Assembly (NCBI RefSeq): GCF_040783975.1
Contig: NZ_CP160631.1
Span: 3,782,001 to 3,846,000 of the forward strand
Direction of reading: 5' to 3'
Source of the DNA: Pantoea sp. Ep11b
GTDB lineage: Bacteria > Pseudomonadota > Gammaproteobacteria > Enterobacterales > Enterobacteriaceae
DNA length: 64,000 nucleotides
The notes under the pieces: model-generated
What the model was told of the DNA's origin: nothing
Databases searched by the model: none
Seen by the model: only the letters and a program-made list of their open reading frames with translations
In this document: positions 37,380 to 48,089 of the stretch, piece by piece
Layout of the letters: every line of letters starts with the position of its first letter
How positions within the stretch are numbered: the stretch's first letter is position 1
Position numbers and translations under genes: made by a program

Positions 37380-37552
37380 CCTGATGATTTCCATGTATGA
37401 GAAAAGGCGAAAATTTAAGCGGCCCTAATGCGGAAGAGGTATCGGCAATAACGCTCCGAAACTTTAACCCTGATTAATAGAGTGTTAACGCCTTGATCAT
37501 CCCGGAAACATCCAGCAAGCTGAACGCCGCCCCTTTTTATCCGGAGAAACCG

Positions 37553-37963
37553 ATGAAATCAGGATTGTTTCTGATGCTGCTGCTTGTGAGCACCACGACG
37601 ATGGCAGACGATCTGAAAACCGAAGCGTCCCTTGACCGCTGCCTGGATAGGGCCTCGACCACCCTTGCCATGAACCAGTGCTACGCGGCGACGACGCGGG
37701 CCTGGGATCAGGAGATGAATGCGCAGTACAACACGCTGATGACACGCCTCAGCGGGGAGGAGAAGACGACGCTGCGGCGCGCACAGCGTGCGTGGCTGAG
37801 CTACCGCGATAGCTGGCTTGAGGCCAGCCGGAGCCGGCTCAAGACCCAGGGTTCGCTGGGCAGCGTGGATCTGAGCGCCCAGGGGCTGAGCCTGGTGCGC
37901 AATCAGGCGCTGATGCTGCAGTCGCTGGGTAAAGGCAGCTGCGCTAACCCTGATGATTGCTGA
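37553..37963 (+). CDS. Secreted LprI/DUF1311 domain protein
   Basis: A 136-residue exported protein: signal peptide to about residue 18 (LLVSTTTMADD), then an LprI-type domain. Characteristic features are the spaced cysteines in LDRCLDRASTTLAMNQCYAATT, the WDQEMNAQYNTLM helix and RRAQRAWLSYRD. The domain occurs in a mycobacterial lysozyme inhibitor; whether this protein inhibits lysozyme is unknown. A second Cys pair (GSCANPDDC) closes the protein. GGAG precedes the ATG at 37553. Monocistronic. Confidence 0.78.
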   Translation: MKSGLFLMLLLVSTTTMADDLKTEASLDRCLDRASTTLAMNQCYAATTRAWDQEMNAQYNTLMTRLSGEEKTTLRRAQRAWLSYRDSWLEASRSRLKTQGSLGSVDLSAQGLSLVRNQALMLQSLGKGSCANPDDC

Positions 37964-38020
37964 TCGCAGCGGTTTTGACGCTGGCGAGTCAGTGCGCCCA
38001 CTCACTTTCAGGAAGAGACC

Positions 38021-38470
38021 ATGGCACCTTACGTCCCGACCCTTATTCTTATCGGCCTCGCCGTACTGAGTTACTTCGTTCACAACACCGCAGTCACGAT
38101 CTCCATTCTGGTGCTGCTGGCGATCAAACTGACCCCACTCTCCCGGTTTTTTCCCTATGTGGAAAAACAGGGCATTACGCTGGGCATCATTATCCTGACC
38201 GTGGCGGTGATGGCGCCGCTGGCCAGCGGGTCGCTGCCCGCCTCGTCGCTGATAAAGTCGTTTGCTAACTGGCAGTCAATTGTGGCGATTCTGGTCGGTA
38301 TTTTCGTCGCCTGGCTGGGCGGACGGGGCGTGAATTTTATGAGCGTCCAGCCTTCGGTGATTGGCGGGCTGCTGATCGGCACGATCATCGGTGTCGCGTT
38401 CTTCCGGGGTGTGCCGGTAGGACCATTGATTGCTGCAGGGATTGTTTCGCTGTTAGTGACCGCGAAGTAG
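38021..38470 (+). CDS. yeaL: DUF441 inner-membrane protein YeaL
   Basis: A 149-residue membrane protein with four predicted helices and the highly conserved segments [15 protein letters not shown], [23 protein letters not shown] and [17 protein letters not shown]. It matches E. coli YeaL along its length. Function unknown. In E. coli yeaL is elsewhere on the map, so its place between the chemoreceptor region and ppa differs. Confidence 0.92.
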   Translation: MAPYVPTLILIGLAVLSYFVHNTAVTISILVLLAIKLTPLSRFFPYVEKQGITLGIIILTVAVMAPLASGSLPASSLIKSFANWQSIVAILVGIFVAWLGGRGVNFMSVQPSVIGGLLIGTIIGVAFFRGVPVGPLIAAGIVSLLVTAK

Positions 38471-38526
38471 CCTTTGGGCGCATTCCGAAACGCTAAAAAG
38501 AGGGCATACTTTCAGAGTCAGTTGGC

Positions 38527-38532
38527 TATAAT
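38527..38532 (+). promoter_or_regulatory. Likely sigma-70 -10 element of ppa
   Basis: A perfect TATAAT at 38527-38532, 38 bp before the ppa ATG, with no strong -35 hexamer at 17 bp. Consistent with a constitutive housekeeping promoter. Confidence 0.5.
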
Positions 38533-38570
38533 AGCCGACACTCAACATACGACCATTGAAGGAATACCCG

Positions 38571-39101
38571 ATGAGTTTGAACCAGGTGCCAGCAGGTAAA
38601 GACCTGCCAGAAGATATCTACGTTGTCATTGAGATCCCAGCGAATGCTGATCCGATCAAATATGAAGTTGATAAAGAGTCTGGCGCCCTGTTTGTAGACC
38701 GTTTCATGTCTACCGCGATGTTCTATCCGTGCAACTACGGCTACATCAACAACACCCTCTCTCTGGATGGTGACCCGGTTGACGTACTGGTTCCAACCCC
38801 GTATCCACTGGTTCCAGGCTCAGTGATCCGCTGCCGTCCGGTTGGCGTGCTGAAAATGACCGACGAGTCTGGCGAAGATGCCAAACTGGTTGCCGTTCCG
38901 CACACCAAGCTCTCTAAAGAGTACGATCACATCAAAGATGTGAACGACCTGCCAGAACTGCTGCGCGCCCAGATCACCCATTTCTTTGAGCACTACAAAG
39001 ATCTGGAAAAAGGCAAATGGGTGAAAGTGGATGGCTGGGACAACGCCGAAGCGGCTAAAGCCGAAATCATCTCCTCTTACGAGCGCGCTCAGAAGAAATA
39101 A
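38571..39101 (+). CDS. ppa: Inorganic pyrophosphatase
   Basis: A 176-residue class I soluble pyrophosphatase hydrolysing PPi to two phosphates. Signature DGDPVDVLV carries the metal-binding Asp residues; [14 protein letters not shown] and KWVKVDGW supply other active-site residues. Same length as E. coli PPase. GAAGGAATACCC precedes the ATG at 38571. Its codon choice (few rare codons) fits a highly expressed gene. Confidence 0.98.
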   Translation: MSLNQVPAGKDLPEDIYVVIEIPANADPIKYEVDKESGALFVDRFMSTAMFYPCNYGYINNTLSLDGDPVDVLVPTPYPLVPGSVIRCRPVGVLKMTDESGEDAKLVAVPHTKLSKEYDHIKDVNDLPELLRAQITHFFEHYKDLEKGKWVKVDGWDNAEAAKAEIISSYERAQKK

Positions 39102-39125
39102 TTCTGCTGCCGGTCTGTAAGTCGA

Positions 39126-39156
39126 AAAAAACACCGTCCATCTGGACGGTGTTTTT
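39126..39156. terminator. Bidirectional terminator between ppa and ytfP
   Basis: Stem ACACCGTCCA (39131-39140) / TGGACGGTGT (39143-39152) with A-run to the left and TTTTT to the right. It can stop ppa and the opposing tamA-tamB-ytfP transcript. Confidence 0.92.
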
Positions 39157-39158
39157 GT

Positions 39159-39512
39159 TCAGGCCCCTGGCTCCTCATCGCGCTTCAGCCAGTCTCCACT
39201 CGTGATGTGCTGGCGTCCTGCCACTGAGCGTTGATAGACATAAAGCCATGCACTGCCAAACGGCGTCTGAGTCAGATAACGTTTGTACTCTCCCCCTTTG
39301 GTACGGAGCGCATCCAGCTCCGCCAGGGTTGAGGCATCAATGCGGTACACTTCACAATGTACCGTTCCGTTGCCCTCAATTACGCCGGGATAATGGCCCA
39401 GACTGTAAAGCTCAAAGCCTTCAATCTGGTGATCACCCAGCCACTGCGCATTCGTCATCCAGTGACTGTTTCCCTGTTTGCGCCGTAAACTGCCGTAGAC
39501 AATTATTCGCAT
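39159..39512 (-). CDS. ytfP: Gamma-glutamylcyclotransferase-like protein YtfP
   Basis: A 117-residue GGCT-fold protein. The substrate loop VYGSLRRKQGNSHWM at the N-terminus and the acidic ELDALRTKGGEYKR region with the family's catalytic Glu are present. Biochemical activity of YtfP itself is unproven. It starts 2 bp after the tamB stop and is the last gene of tamA-tamB-ytfP, as in E. coli. Confidence 0.93.
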   Translation of the reverse strand: MRIIVYGSLRRKQGNSHWMTNAQWLGDHQIEGFELYSLGHYPGVIEGNGTVHCEVYRIDASTLAELDALRTKGGEYKRYLTQTPFGSAWLYVYQRSVAGRQHITSGDWLKRDEEPGA

Positions 39513-39514
39513 TG

Positions 39515-42500
39515 CTAAAACTCAAACTGATAGAGCAAATCGAGAGCCTGATCCACACCGGACACGGCTTCCAGATAGAGTTTGGGCATCAGGCGGTAAC
39601 GCAAGGTTAACGTCGCCAGTGAATCAAATATGCCAACACCGTATTTTACCTGCAGACCCGGCAGCACATAGCCACTGACCTGCACCTGCTGGCTGTCGCC
39701 AACACCCGCAGTATCAACAGCAAGATTGCTGACACCGAACGTCTCCCCGATTTTACCCACAACCTGACCACTTTGTGCAACCCCTAAGCCAACAAGGGCC
39801 GAAGTCAGCGCGTTACTGTCGCCGTCGCTGCCTAATCCCTGACCACGCAGCAGGTAGGAGAGCGCCTCCTGTTGCGACATCGCCGGATCGGAGAAGACTT
39901 CCGCCTTCGGCTCATCCGCCAGCCCGGTGACCCGCAGACCCGCCGTGACGCCATCTTCGGTGGCATCCGGATTACGAATCGCTTCGAGGTTGACGTAAGG
40001 CTGATCCGGCGGACCGGCAAACTGCAGCTCACCTTTACGCACGATCAGATCCTGACCATAGGCATGGAAGCGCCCGGACGGGATATTGATCTGGCCGTTC
40101 AGGCCCAGCCCGGATTTATCCTGCACCATCTTCAGGTCGCCATTCAGCTTCGCTTTCAGGCCAAACGCTGAGAGCCGCACATCGTTACCGACGTGGATCA
40201 CCAGATTACTGTTAATCGGGATCGAGGCGGTTTTTGGTGCAATCGGCTTCAGCTGTTCATCCAGCATCACCTCATCGGACGAGACGCCGGTGGCGCTCTC
40301 CGGCACTTCCTGCACCGTGATACGCGCCCACGGAATATCGACACGGCCATCCAGGTTAAAGGCGGCTGGCGTCGCTTCAAAGACCAGATCCGGCGAGACA
40401 TCCATACGCACCATTGGCGGCACCGTGACACGCACCCGGCTGCCCTGCGCCGCGATGCGCGCACGCCAGTTATCGAGCTGGCTCCAGTCGGCGTTGCCGC
40501 TGAGGTTGATGTTGCCCTGCGCGGTCTGCACCAGGCCGTTGAGCGTCGAACTCATGCCGTTGAACACCAGGTTCAGGCTGGCATTGGTCAGATCCACCGG
40601 CATAAAGTTGCCATCCACATCCACCCCGGTCAGTCCCAGCTGACCAAACACCTGGGGCTGCTGAATACTGCCGCCCAGGCGCAGGGCGCTGTTCAGACTG
40701 CCCTTGATTTTTTCGCCCTGCATCAGCGCCGGATTGAGCATCGCCAGCGAGAGATTGCGGATGTTGACGTTACCGCCCAGCCTGCGGCGGTTTTGCGGAT
40801 CGTCGATCTGCACATTGCCATCCAGCTGCCCGTTACCGGCGATGCGGATCAGCCAGTCGAGCTGCGCGCGGCCGTTGCGCAGCGCCGCATTCAGGTTCAG
40901 CGTGTCAAAGGCGATCGGCAGGCTGTTGCCCTGCACATCCTGCACCACTTTGACGCCGTTGCCCTTGAGCGCCACGGTGCCGGTCGGCAATCCACCCTCT
41001 GCGGTCCAGTTTACGCGCACATCTCCGCTGAACAGGCCGCTCAGCTGTGTGGCATCCGGCATAAAGGGTTTAACCATCGCCAGGTCAAAGCGGTTCAGCA
41101 CCACATGCGCATGGCCTGCCGGTCCGGCTTCGACCGGCTCCGGTACGCAGAGCTGCGCATTGGGGTTCTGCCAGCAGTGCGGACCAATCGTCGCCGTCTG
41201 GCGGCTGTTGAGGTAGTCGATCGCCATCGCGCGGGTCAGACGCCACTCCCCGACCGGCGTATCAAAGCGCGTGTCGTTGAGCGACCCTTTCCAGCGTTCG
41301 GTCTGGCGATCGAAGCTGCCGTTCAGCGCCAGCTGGCCGGACACCGGCTTGCCCTGCACATTGAGCTTCAGCTGATGCTGCTTTTCGTTGCCGTCGGCGT
41401 TCAGCGTCAGCAGGCTGATGTTCAGCGCATCCTGCTTCAGCTGCTCGACGCGCAGTTGCAGCTTGCCCGCCACCTGTTCGCCGGAACGAACGTCGCCGTT
41501 CAGCGTAACGCGGTTAATCTGCATCTGCTGCCAGCGCAGGCCGCGACCGTTAAGGTCGGCCAGCAGCTGCGGCGCTTTCAGGGTGCCGCGCGCTTTAATC
41601 GTGCCGTTGACAACCCCCCCCAGGCCCGGCAGCGCATTGTCGAGCTGCGGCGCGTTGATGCTGGCGTCGAGATCCAGGCTGTCGCCCAGCGCCCCTTTAA
41701 CATCCAGGTGGTTGCGTCCCAGCGCCAGTTTGATGCCCGGCACCGTCCACTGGTTGTAGCTGTTACCGGTAAGTGAGCCGTCCGCAGTCACCGCGTTCTG
41801 CTTCACATTGCCTTTGAGTTGCAACTGCGGCACGCTCAGCTGCCAGCTGCCGCCATAGAGACTGCCGCGGGTGGTGATTTTGCCATCCAGTCGCGCGGGC
41901 CAGTCGGGGTACTGTTTCGCGGTGTTAATGCCTGCCAGCGTCAGTTCGCTGCGCCAGCTGATGGCTTTGCTCCAGTCCACCAGGGCGGTGAGGTCAATAT
42001 TGCCCTGCAGCGCGGCAATGCGCAGGCGGTCGAGGCTGAACTGTTCGACATTGCCTTTACCCGTCAGCGAGACGCTGGCCGGCGGCACCGACTCCCCTTT
42101 CACGGCGGTCTGCAGTGTCATCACGTAGTCGGTGGCCTTGCCTTTGAACTGATAGTCCAGCTTATCCGCCTGATACTGTACCGGGCCGGTTAACGGCCAG
42201 CGCAGCTGCGGGCTGGTCAGTTGCAGCGACAGCGGCAGTCCGGCGACCGCCAGCTGCGTCGTGGCGTCGAGCTGCGCGTTGACCGGGCCGGAGAGGTTCA
42301 GCCCCAGCTTCAGCTCGTCACGCATCGCGCCACTCAGCTTCAGCGCCAGCTTTTCGCCTTTAATCGGGTCGGTGTTGACCGTGCCGTTGAGGGCGAAATC
42401 GACCGGCCAGTTATCCGCCAGTGTCGCCTGTCCGCTGCCGTTGAGCTTGCCCAGATTCGAGTCCACGTCCAGCGTTGTCAGCTGCATCTGACGGTCGGCG

Positions 42501-43282
42501 GTTCTGGCTTTCAGCAGTAACCGGCTGACCGAAATATCGGTGTCGCCGGTAATACGCAGCTGTTCGCCCAGAATCTGCTGCACATCAATATCCAGCGGCA
42601 GACGGAAATCGGGCAGCGCAGGCAGCAGAGGTTGCGCAAACATCGCCTGCAGCGTTTCACCCAGCGGCTTTTCAGCGGGATGAGGCTGCTGCACTTTCGG
42701 CTGCACCACCTCTTCATTCACAACTTTCGCCGCCCTGGGCAGCGCAATCAGCAGGCTCTGGATATGGGTCGGATTCAGCGTCAGGGCGCGATCCTGCCAC
42801 TGCAGGCCGGTGGTGAAATCGAGCAGCGAGATCGCCGTGTCATCGACCTTCACATTAATATTGTGCAGGCCAAGATGACTCAGCGTGATCGGGTATGGCG
42901 TGCTGAGGTTGGTGTCGCCACTCTCCTCTTCCGGCGCTGGCGCAGATGGCGTCATCTTTTTGCTGTCGACCACCACGCTGATGTCGCGCAGGGAGATGTC
43001 GTCCACGCAGACCGACGAGTGCAGCAGGCAGTTAAGATTCACTGCCAGATGGATCTGCCCGGCATCCACGCTGACGCCCGGCATCTCGTAACGCAGACCG
43101 TTGAGCGTCAGGTTGCGCCAGCCGCCGTCTACCTGTTTGATCGACAGGCCGGGCACCCAGCGCGATGCGCCCTTCAGCACCAGATGCAGCCCCGGCGTGG
43201 TACCGATTAAAAACGCCACGCCGCCCAACAGCAGCACCAGAAAGATCAGAATACCAATCAGGACCTTTTTCCATAGCTTCAT
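39515..43282 (-). CDS. tamB: Translocation and assembly module subunit TamB
   Basis: A 1255-residue inner-membrane-anchored, periplasm-spanning AsmA/VPS13-like protein. The N-terminal helix (residues 6-27) anchors it; a long beta-taco of repeating beta strands follows; the C-terminal DUF490 domain ends in LLYQFEF, which resembles an outer-membrane beta signal. With TamA it helps assemble autotransporters and with YhdP/YdbH moves phospholipid to the outer membrane. The start overlaps the tamA stop by 4 bp. Length compares with 1259 in E. coli. Confidence 0.96.
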   Translation of the reverse strand: MKLWKKVLIGILIFLVLLLGGVAFLIGTTPGLHLVLKGASRWVPGLSIKQVDGGWRNLTLNGLRYEMPGVSVDAGQIHLAVNLNCLLHSSVCVDDISLRDISVVVDSKKMTPSAPAPEEESGDTNLSTPYPITLSHLGLHNINVKVDDTAISLLDFTTGLQWQDRALTLNPTHIQSLLIALPRAAKVVNEEVVQPKVQQPHPAEKPLGETLQAMFAQPLLPALPDFRLPLDIDVQQILGEQLRITGDTDISVSRLLLKARTADRQMQLTTLDVDSNLGKLNGSGQATLADNWPVDFALNGTVNTDPIKGEKLALKLSGAMRDELKLGLNLSGPVNAQLDATTQLAVAGLPLSLQLTSPQLRWPLTGPVQYQADKLDYQFKGKATDYVMTLQTAVKGESVPPASVSLTGKGNVEQFSLDRLRIAALQGNIDLTALVDWSKAISWRSELTLAGINTAKQYPDWPARLDGKITTRGSLYGGSWQLSVPQLQLKGNVKQNAVTADGSLTGNSYNQWTVPGIKLALGRNHLDVKGALGDSLDLDASINAPQLDNALPGLGGVVNGTIKARGTLKAPQLLADLNGRGLRWQQMQINRVTLNGDVRSGEQVAGKLQLRVEQLKQDALNISLLTLNADGNEKQHQLKLNVQGKPVSGQLALNGSFDRQTERWKGSLNDTRFDTPVGEWRLTRAMAIDYLNSRQTATIGPHCWQNPNAQLCVPEPVEAGPAGHAHVVLNRFDLAMVKPFMPDATQLSGLFSGDVRVNWTAEGGLPTGTVALKGNGVKVVQDVQGNSLPIAFDTLNLNAALRNGRAQLDWLIRIAGNGQLDGNVQIDDPQNRRRLGGNVNIRNLSLAMLNPALMQGEKIKGSLNSALRLGGSIQQPQVFGQLGLTGVDVDGNFMPVDLTNASLNLVFNGMSSTLNGLVQTAQGNINLSGNADWSQLDNWRARIAAQGSRVRVTVPPMVRMDVSPDLVFEATPAAFNLDGRVDIPWARITVQEVPESATGVSSDEVMLDEQLKPIAPKTASIPINSNLVIHVGNDVRLSAFGLKAKLNGDLKMVQDKSGLGLNGQINIPSGRFHAYGQDLIVRKGELQFAGPPDQPYVNLEAIRNPDATEDGVTAGLRVTGLADEPKAEVFSDPAMSQQEALSYLLRGQGLGSDGDSNALTSALVGLGVAQSGQVVGKIGETFGVSNLAVDTAGVGDSQQVQVSGYVLPGLQVKYGVGIFDSLATLTLRYRLMPKLYLEAVSGVDQALDLLYQFEF

Positions 43283-45018
43283 AGTTCAGGCCCCAGTCCG
43301 ACGTAAAATTGCAATCCATGCTCCTCGTTATCACCAACAGGTCTGGCGATATCAAATTTGATGGGCCCTACAGGTGAAGACCAGCGCACGCCGACGCCCG
43401 CGCCGGTTTTAAAGTTGCTTTGTTTGATGTCGTTGACCGCTTCGCCGGAGTCTACAAAGACGGCCCCCCACCATTTACCGGTGACGTTGTACTGATACTC
43501 CAGCGATCCGGTTGCAAGTTTTGAGGCACCCGTAAGTTTTCCGTCTTCATCACGCGGAGAGATATTTTTGTATTTATAGCCACGAATACTGCGGTCACCC
43601 CCGGCGAAGAAGCGCAGATCCGGCGGGACTTTGTCGAAATCGTTGGTTTCTATCCAGCCAAGGTTGCCGCGGGCCACAAAGCGGTGACTGTCGCCCAGGG
43701 TGCGGATCCAGACGTTTTGCGCCTGCAGGATCAGGAAGTCGACGTCAGATCCCCAGGTCGTGTCTGAGACATCGACGGAGTAACGCTGGGTGTCGCCCCA
43801 GGTCGGCATCAGGCCACCACGCGAGCGGGTGCGGTTTACGCTGACGCCCGGATAGAGCAGCATGGTGGTATTGGTTACGTTGCCCTGCGTAAAGTGATCC
43901 AGGCTCCAGCGCAGATTAACGGCCTTCTGCCAGCCGCTGCTGTTGTCCCAGTTGCGCGACACGGCAAGTGTACTGGTATCGGCTTTGGTGTCATTGAGGT
44001 CGGTTCGCTTCAGGCCACCAGAGAAGGTGTAGTACTGCTCCAGCGGGCTTTTCAGCAGGGGCACTTTGTAGCTTAAATCGACCTGCTGTTCCGGCGCAGA
44101 GACATAGGCACTGGCCGTCAGGCTGTGGCCCCGATCGTTAACCCAGGGTTTCTTCCAGGTTCCCTTGAGGCGTGGCCCCACATCGGTGGAGTAGCCGACA
44201 CCCGTTTCAATGGTGTTTTCGACACGGGGCGACATAGCAGCATTCAGCGGCAGCACTTTGGTCTTACGGCCCTTGCTGAATTCCGGCGCGACCACCACCG
44301 AATTAAACCAGCCGGTGGCCGAGAGGCGGCGGTTCAGCTCGGCTAAATCGCGGGAGTTGTAGTAGTCCCCCTCTTTAAAGGGCACCAGATTCTGCAGGTA
44401 CTCTTCGCGGATCTGCGAGCCCTGGAAGGTCACGTCGCCGAAGCGGTAACGCTCGCCGCTGTCGTAATCGATATCCCAGAAAGCTTCGTGCCGCTCAACC
44501 GACACGCCAAGCTGGCTCTTTTTAAAGGTGCCGTCGAAGTAGCCGTTGCGCAGGGCGAGATTAGAGAAGCCGCTTTTGAATTTGTCATATTGCCCATGGT
44601 TGAGCTGGGTGCCCACTTTTGGCCGCCCCTGCTTTACCCAGGCTTTGTAATCGGCGTCGTTGCGCGCATCGCCTTCGACCACGATGGTGCTGCCGCCGAT
44701 TTTAACCGGCTGGCCGGGCGTCACTTTTGCCACCAGCACCGGGCGACCGCCCTGTTCTGGCGCAGGACGGGATTCGAAGTCGATAGTAGGTTCGTAATAA
44801 CCGAGTGCGCGCAGCCCCTCTTTTATTGCGACGGAGACGCGTGCCCGAAAACGGCCATCGTTTGAGACCTCATCGCTGCCAATGGTCGACAGGCGCGCCC
44901 TGACATTCTTTTGCAAATCCCCGGTTAAGCCGTCTACCTGCAATCGCACGGTCGCCGCCTCAAGGGCGGGCGCGGCAAGCAGCAGGCTGGCCATGCAATA
45001 AGTGTGAAATCGTGGCAC
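43279..45018 (-). CDS. tamA: Translocation and assembly module protein TamA
   Basis: A 579-residue Omp85-family outer-membrane protein. Signal peptide (cleavage near ALEA, about residue 21), three POTRA domains (about 22-265) and a 16-stranded barrel. Omp85 signatures: [15 protein letters not shown] (the VRGY/F-type loop) and the C-terminal strand [13 protein letters not shown]. It partners with TamB, whose gene overlaps by 4 bp. In E. coli the divergent neighbour upstream is msrA; here it is not. Confidence 0.96.
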   Translation of the reverse strand: MPRFHTYCMASLLLAAPALEAATVRLQVDGLTGDLQKNVRARLSTIGSDEVSNDGRFRARVSVAIKEGLRALGYYEPTIDFESRPAPEQGGRPVLVAKVTPGQPVKIGGSTIVVEGDARNDADYKAWVKQGRPKVGTQLNHGQYDKFKSGFSNLALRNGYFDGTFKKSQLGVSVERHEAFWDIDYDSGERYRFGDVTFQGSQIREEYLQNLVPFKEGDYYNSRDLAELNRRLSATGWFNSVVVAPEFSKGRKTKVLPLNAAMSPRVENTIETGVGYSTDVGPRLKGTWKKPWVNDRGHSLTASAYVSAPEQQVDLSYKVPLLKSPLEQYYTFSGGLKRTDLNDTKADTSTLAVSRNWDNSSGWQKAVNLRWSLDHFTQGNVTNTTMLLYPGVSVNRTRSRGGLMPTWGDTQRYSVDVSDTTWGSDVDFLILQAQNVWIRTLGDSHRFVARGNLGWIETNDFDKVPPDLRFFAGGDRSIRGYKYKNISPRDEDGKLTGASKLATGSLEYQYNVTGKWWGAVFVDSGEAVNDIKQSNFKTGAGVGVRWSSPVGPIKFDIARPVGDNEEHGLQFYVGLGPEL

Positions 45019-45500
45019 CTGTACTCCTGTTAATCATGCCGGCCCCTTTTCCACGGGGCATTTATTAATCATCTTTGCCCGCACTACCGCAACGGCAACA
45101 CCCTCATCATAGCCGCACTTTATGGCAAACGGCGACGCAACGCTGACATCTAAGTCAAATAACGCCATATTGTCGGTAAATGAACGGGGGGATACAACTC
45201 CTGCGGGCGGGAATGATCGGTCCGGAATGACGCACTCAGATAAATCCGGAACACGCTGGCCGCTCAGGCGTCGTGACACGGTGGTTTGCCCTCTGGCGGC
45301 ACGATGAGCGCTCCTGCTATAATCGGCCACCACAGGCATCCCGCCTGTTTTCATTTCTGCCCCGACATCTCATTCTCTGTCGATATGGCGCAGACATTTT
45401 TGGCACGGATAGCTCTGTTTCATGGATAAACCCGCTCTGTTTGCGCTTACCCACGCTGCCCAGGCCAAAAATGACATGTGGATAACCTTTTGGATCTCAT
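45019..45500. other. tamA-ytfL intergenic region without a recognisable gene
   Basis: 482 bp between divergent tamA and ytfL. It should hold both promoters. In E. coli msrA lies here; no MsrA motif (GCFWG) appears in any frame. Short open frames (45034-45354 minus; 45422-45511 plus, overlapping the ytfL start) have no family features or good ribosome-binding sites. I see no repeat or clear operator. Confidence 0.6.
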
Positions 45501-46823
45501 ATGTTAGATAGCTTACTCATCATTCTGTTGCTGATCGTAATCAGTGCTTTTTTTTCTCTGTCCGAGATCTCGCTGGCCGCGGCCCGTAAGATCAAACTGA
45601 AACTGCTGGCCGATGAAGGCAATGTCAATGCGCAGCGCGTATTGAAAATGCAGGAAACGCCAGGCATGTTCTTCACCGTGGTGCAGATTGGTCTCAATGC
45701 CGTCGCCATTCTGGGCGGTATCGTCGGTGATGCGGCGTTTTCGCCGGTCTTCCGCGGCCTGTTTGATCAGTTTGTCTCCCCGGCGCTGGCCGAACAGCTC
45801 AGCTTTATCTGCTCCTTCACCATCGTCACCAGCATGTTTATCCTGTTCGCCGATTTAACCCCGAAACGGGTCGGCATGGTGGCCCCGGAAACCATCGCGC
45901 TACGCATCATCAATCCGATGCGCTTCTGTTTGCTGGTCATGCGCCCGCTGGTGTGGCTGTTTAATGGCCTGGCTAACGTCTTCTTCCGCCTCTTTAAACT
46001 GCCGATGGTGCGTAAAGATGACATCACCTCCGACGATATCTACGCCGTCGTTGAAGCGGGTGCGCTGGCCGGGGTGCTGCGTAAGCAGGAGCATGAACTG
46101 ATTGAAAACGTGTTCGAGCTGGAGTCGCGTACCGTTCCCTCCTCCATGACCTCGCGTGAGAATATCGTCTGGTTTGATCTGCACGAAGATGAAACCAGCC
46201 TGAAAACCAAAATTGCCGAGCATCCGCACTCCAAGTTTTTAGTCTGCAGCGGCGACATCGACCATATCGTCGGCTACGTCGACTCGAAAGAGCTGCTGCT
46301 GCGCGTGCTGGGCAATCAGAGCATGGCGCTGAACAGCGGCCTGCAGATTCGCTCTGCGCTGATCGTGCCGGATACGCTGACCCTCTCTGAGGCGCTGGAA
46401 AGTTTCAAAACCGCCGGTGAAGATTTCGCGGTGATCATGAACGAATATGCGCTGGTCGTCGGCATCATTACCCTGAATGACGTGATGACCACGCTGATGG
46501 GCGATCTGGTCGGTCAGGGCATGGAAGAGCAGATCGTCGCCCGTGACGAGAATTCATGGCTGGTTGAAGGCGGCACGCCGATCGATGACGTGATGCGTGT
46601 GCTGGACATTGATGAATTCCCGCAGTCCGGCAACTACGAAACCATCGGCGGCTTTATGATGTATATGCTGCGTAAGATCCCGAAACGCACCGACTTTGTG
46701 AAGTTCGCGGGGTACAAATTCGAGGTGGTGGATATCGACAGCTACCGTATCGATCAGTTACTGGTCACCCGCATTGATGAACGACCGCCGGTGCTGAGTA
46801 TGACCAAAAGCGAAGAAGAGTAG
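45501..46823 (+). CDS. paeA: Polyamine export protein PaeA (YtfL), CNNM/CorC family
   Basis: A 440-residue inner-membrane protein: an N-terminal DUF21/CNNM transmembrane domain (about residues 1-180; EISLAAARKIKLKLLADEGN, NAVAILGGIVGDAAFSP), two CBS domains (about 215-340) and a C-terminal CorC_HlyC domain (about 350-430). YtfL in E. coli and Salmonella protects against cadaverine and putrescine stress in stationary phase. ATG at 45501. Convergent with ytfK. Confidence 0.94.
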   Translation: MLDSLLIILLLIVISAFFSLSEISLAAARKIKLKLLADEGNVNAQRVLKMQETPGMFFTVVQIGLNAVAILGGIVGDAAFSPVFRGLFDQFVSPALAEQLSFICSFTIVTSMFILFADLTPKRVGMVAPETIALRIINPMRFCLLVMRPLVWLFNGLANVFFRLFKLPMVRKDDITSDDIYAVVEAGALAGVLRKQEHELIENVFELESRTVPSSMTSRENIVWFDLHEDETSLKTKIAEHPHSKFLVCSGDIDHIVGYVDSKELLLRVLGNQSMALNSGLQIRSALIVPDTLTLSEALESFKTAGEDFAVIMNEYALVVGIITLNDVMTTLMGDLVGQGMEEQIVARDENSWLVEGGTPIDDVMRVLDIDEFPQSGNYETIGGFMMYMLRKIPKRTDFVKFAGYKFEVVDIDSYRIDQLLVTRIDERPPVLSMTKSEEE

Positions 46824-46937
46824 ATTCACTCAGCGCCTGTTCTGGCGGGCGTCGGGTGTCAGACGGTGGGCATCGGTGAAGGGGTGATATGCCCCGGTTC
46901 AGAGTGATGACGCAGACCCTCTGACCCCGTAAGCATC

Positions 46938-46965
46938 AAGGGCGCCCATCGGCGCCCTTGTCTTT
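46938..46965 (+). terminator. Terminator of paeA
   Basis: Stem AAGGGCGCC (46938-46946) / GGCGCCCTT (46951-46959), 4-nt loop, then GTCTTT. It abuts the ytfK stop on the other strand. Confidence 0.8.
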
Positions 46966-47170
46966 AGTTGAACTCAAGCTTGAGACGCACGACCTGGCGG
47001 TTAATTTCTGACATCACGCTCAGATGCTGTTTGTCTTTGACGCGCGGAATAAGGACTTTCCCTTTATCAAACTCGAACGCGCCAACGTCCTTGATATACA
47101 ACCTTCCTTTGAACAGCGTTTTTACATATTTCGCTATTTGCAGCGGATTATAGCGCTGGAAGATCTTCAT
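46964..47170 (-). CDS. ytfK: (p)ppGpp-stimulating protein YtfK (DUF1107)
   Basis: A 68-residue basic cytosolic protein ([33 protein letters not shown]). Matches the DUF1107/YtfK family. In E. coli YtfK binds SpoT and tips it toward ppGpp synthesis during phosphate or fatty-acid starvation and is PhoB-controlled. ATG at 47170. Confidence 0.92.
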   Translation of the reverse strand: MKIFQRYNPLQIAKYVKTLFKGRLYIKDVGAFEFDKGKVLIPRVKDKQHLSVMSEINRQVVRLKLEFN

Positions 47171-47485
47171 ACTGACTAACTCCTGTACATTTTTAAAGCA
47201 CGCTTCGCCGTTTCCAAATTTGGTGCCAGCCCATGAAGCGCGAATTCGCGATAACTATAGAACACTCAGTCTGGGTGGTGTGCCAAAAAGTGAATTTTTT
47301 TACTGAATTGACACATCATTACAGAACACTCTGTTATCAGGCTCACATGACACAGTATAAACCTTCATTGGTTAAGGAATTGTGGCGGGCATAACAAACC
47401 TGACACCTTTCCAGGACAGGCGCATCATCCCTGCTTACTATTGCAGTAAAATGACTAACTGGTCTGATCACCTAAGGAAATAGCA
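47171..47485. promoter_or_regulatory. ytfK-ytfJ divergent promoter region
   Basis: 315 bp, AT-rich, no gene. AGAACACTC occurs twice (around 47258 and 47324). For ytfK a CTATAGTTAT block on the minus strand near 47255 could be the -10. I looked for a PhoB box (two CTGTCAT-like repeats 4 bp apart) and found no convincing one. Confidence 0.4.
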
Positions 47486-48043
47486 ATGCGAACAACTCTG
47501 GCCGCACTGGCGCTCTCGTTTCTGATCCCGACAGGTGCTATGGCGCACGATCTCAGACAGGAGACGCGTGTTCCGGCGGTGGGCGTCAATGACAAAGGCG
47601 AACTGATCCTGCAGCAGGAGAAGTTTAGCTATAAAAACTGGAACAGCGCGCAGCTGAGCGGAAAAGTTCGCGTCATCCAGCATATTGCCGGTCGCTCATC
47701 GGCGAAGCAGATGAACGCGGCGCTGATAGAGGCGATCAAGGCCGCGAAGCTGCCCCACGATCGTTATCAGACCACGACTATCGTGAATACCGATGATGCG
47801 ATACCCGGTACAGGCATGTTTGTGCGCAGCAGCATCGAAACCAATAAGCAGCAGTATCCCTGGTCGCAGTTTATTGTCGACAGCAAGGGCGAGGTACAGC
47901 GTGCCTGGCAGCTTCAGCCGGGCAGCTCTGCGATCGTGGTGCTGGATAAGCAGGGCAAGGTGAGATTCGTGAAGGATGGACCGCTGACGCAGGATGAGGT
48001 GACCCGGGTGATAGCACTGGTGACCTCGCTGCTGAAGGCGTAA
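47486..48043 (+). CDS. ytfJ: YtfJ family periplasmic protein
   Basis: A 185-residue exported protein with a signal peptide ending IPTGAMAHD (about residue 21) and a thioredoxin-like fold (GKVRVIQHIAGRSSAKQMNAALIEAIKAAKLP). The redox CXXC motif is missing, as in E. coli YtfJ. Function unknown. AAGGAA precedes the ATG at 47486. Convergent with cysQ. Confidence 0.92.
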   Translation: MRTTLAALALSFLIPTGAMAHDLRQETRVPAVGVNDKGELILQQEKFSYKNWNSAQLSGKVRVIQHIAGRSSAKQMNAALIEAIKAAKLPHDRYQTTTIVNTDDAIPGTGMFVRSSIETNKQQYPWSQFIVDSKGEVQRAWQLQPGSSAIVVLDKQGKVRFVKDGPLTQDEVTRVIALVTSLLKA

Positions 48044-48047
48044 CAGC

Positions 48048-48073
48048 AAAACCCCGGCGCCCGCCGGGGTTTT
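48048..48073. terminator. Bidirectional terminator between ytfJ and cysQ
   Basis: Stem AAAACCCCGGC (48048-48058) / GCCGGGGTTTT (48063-48073) with 4-nt loop; T-runs appear on both strands. Confidence 0.92.
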
Positions 48074-48089
48074 CAGGCTCAGCGCCGTC

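Noticed and set aside
40193..41776. A 527-codon open frame on the plus strand opposite tamB
   Set aside because: Shadow of tamB; low-complexity His/Arg/Gln-rich translation without family features.
45422..45511. A possible 29-residue leader peptide overlapping the ytfL start
   Set aside because: No ribosome-binding site and no recognisable composition; the overlap alone is weak evidence.
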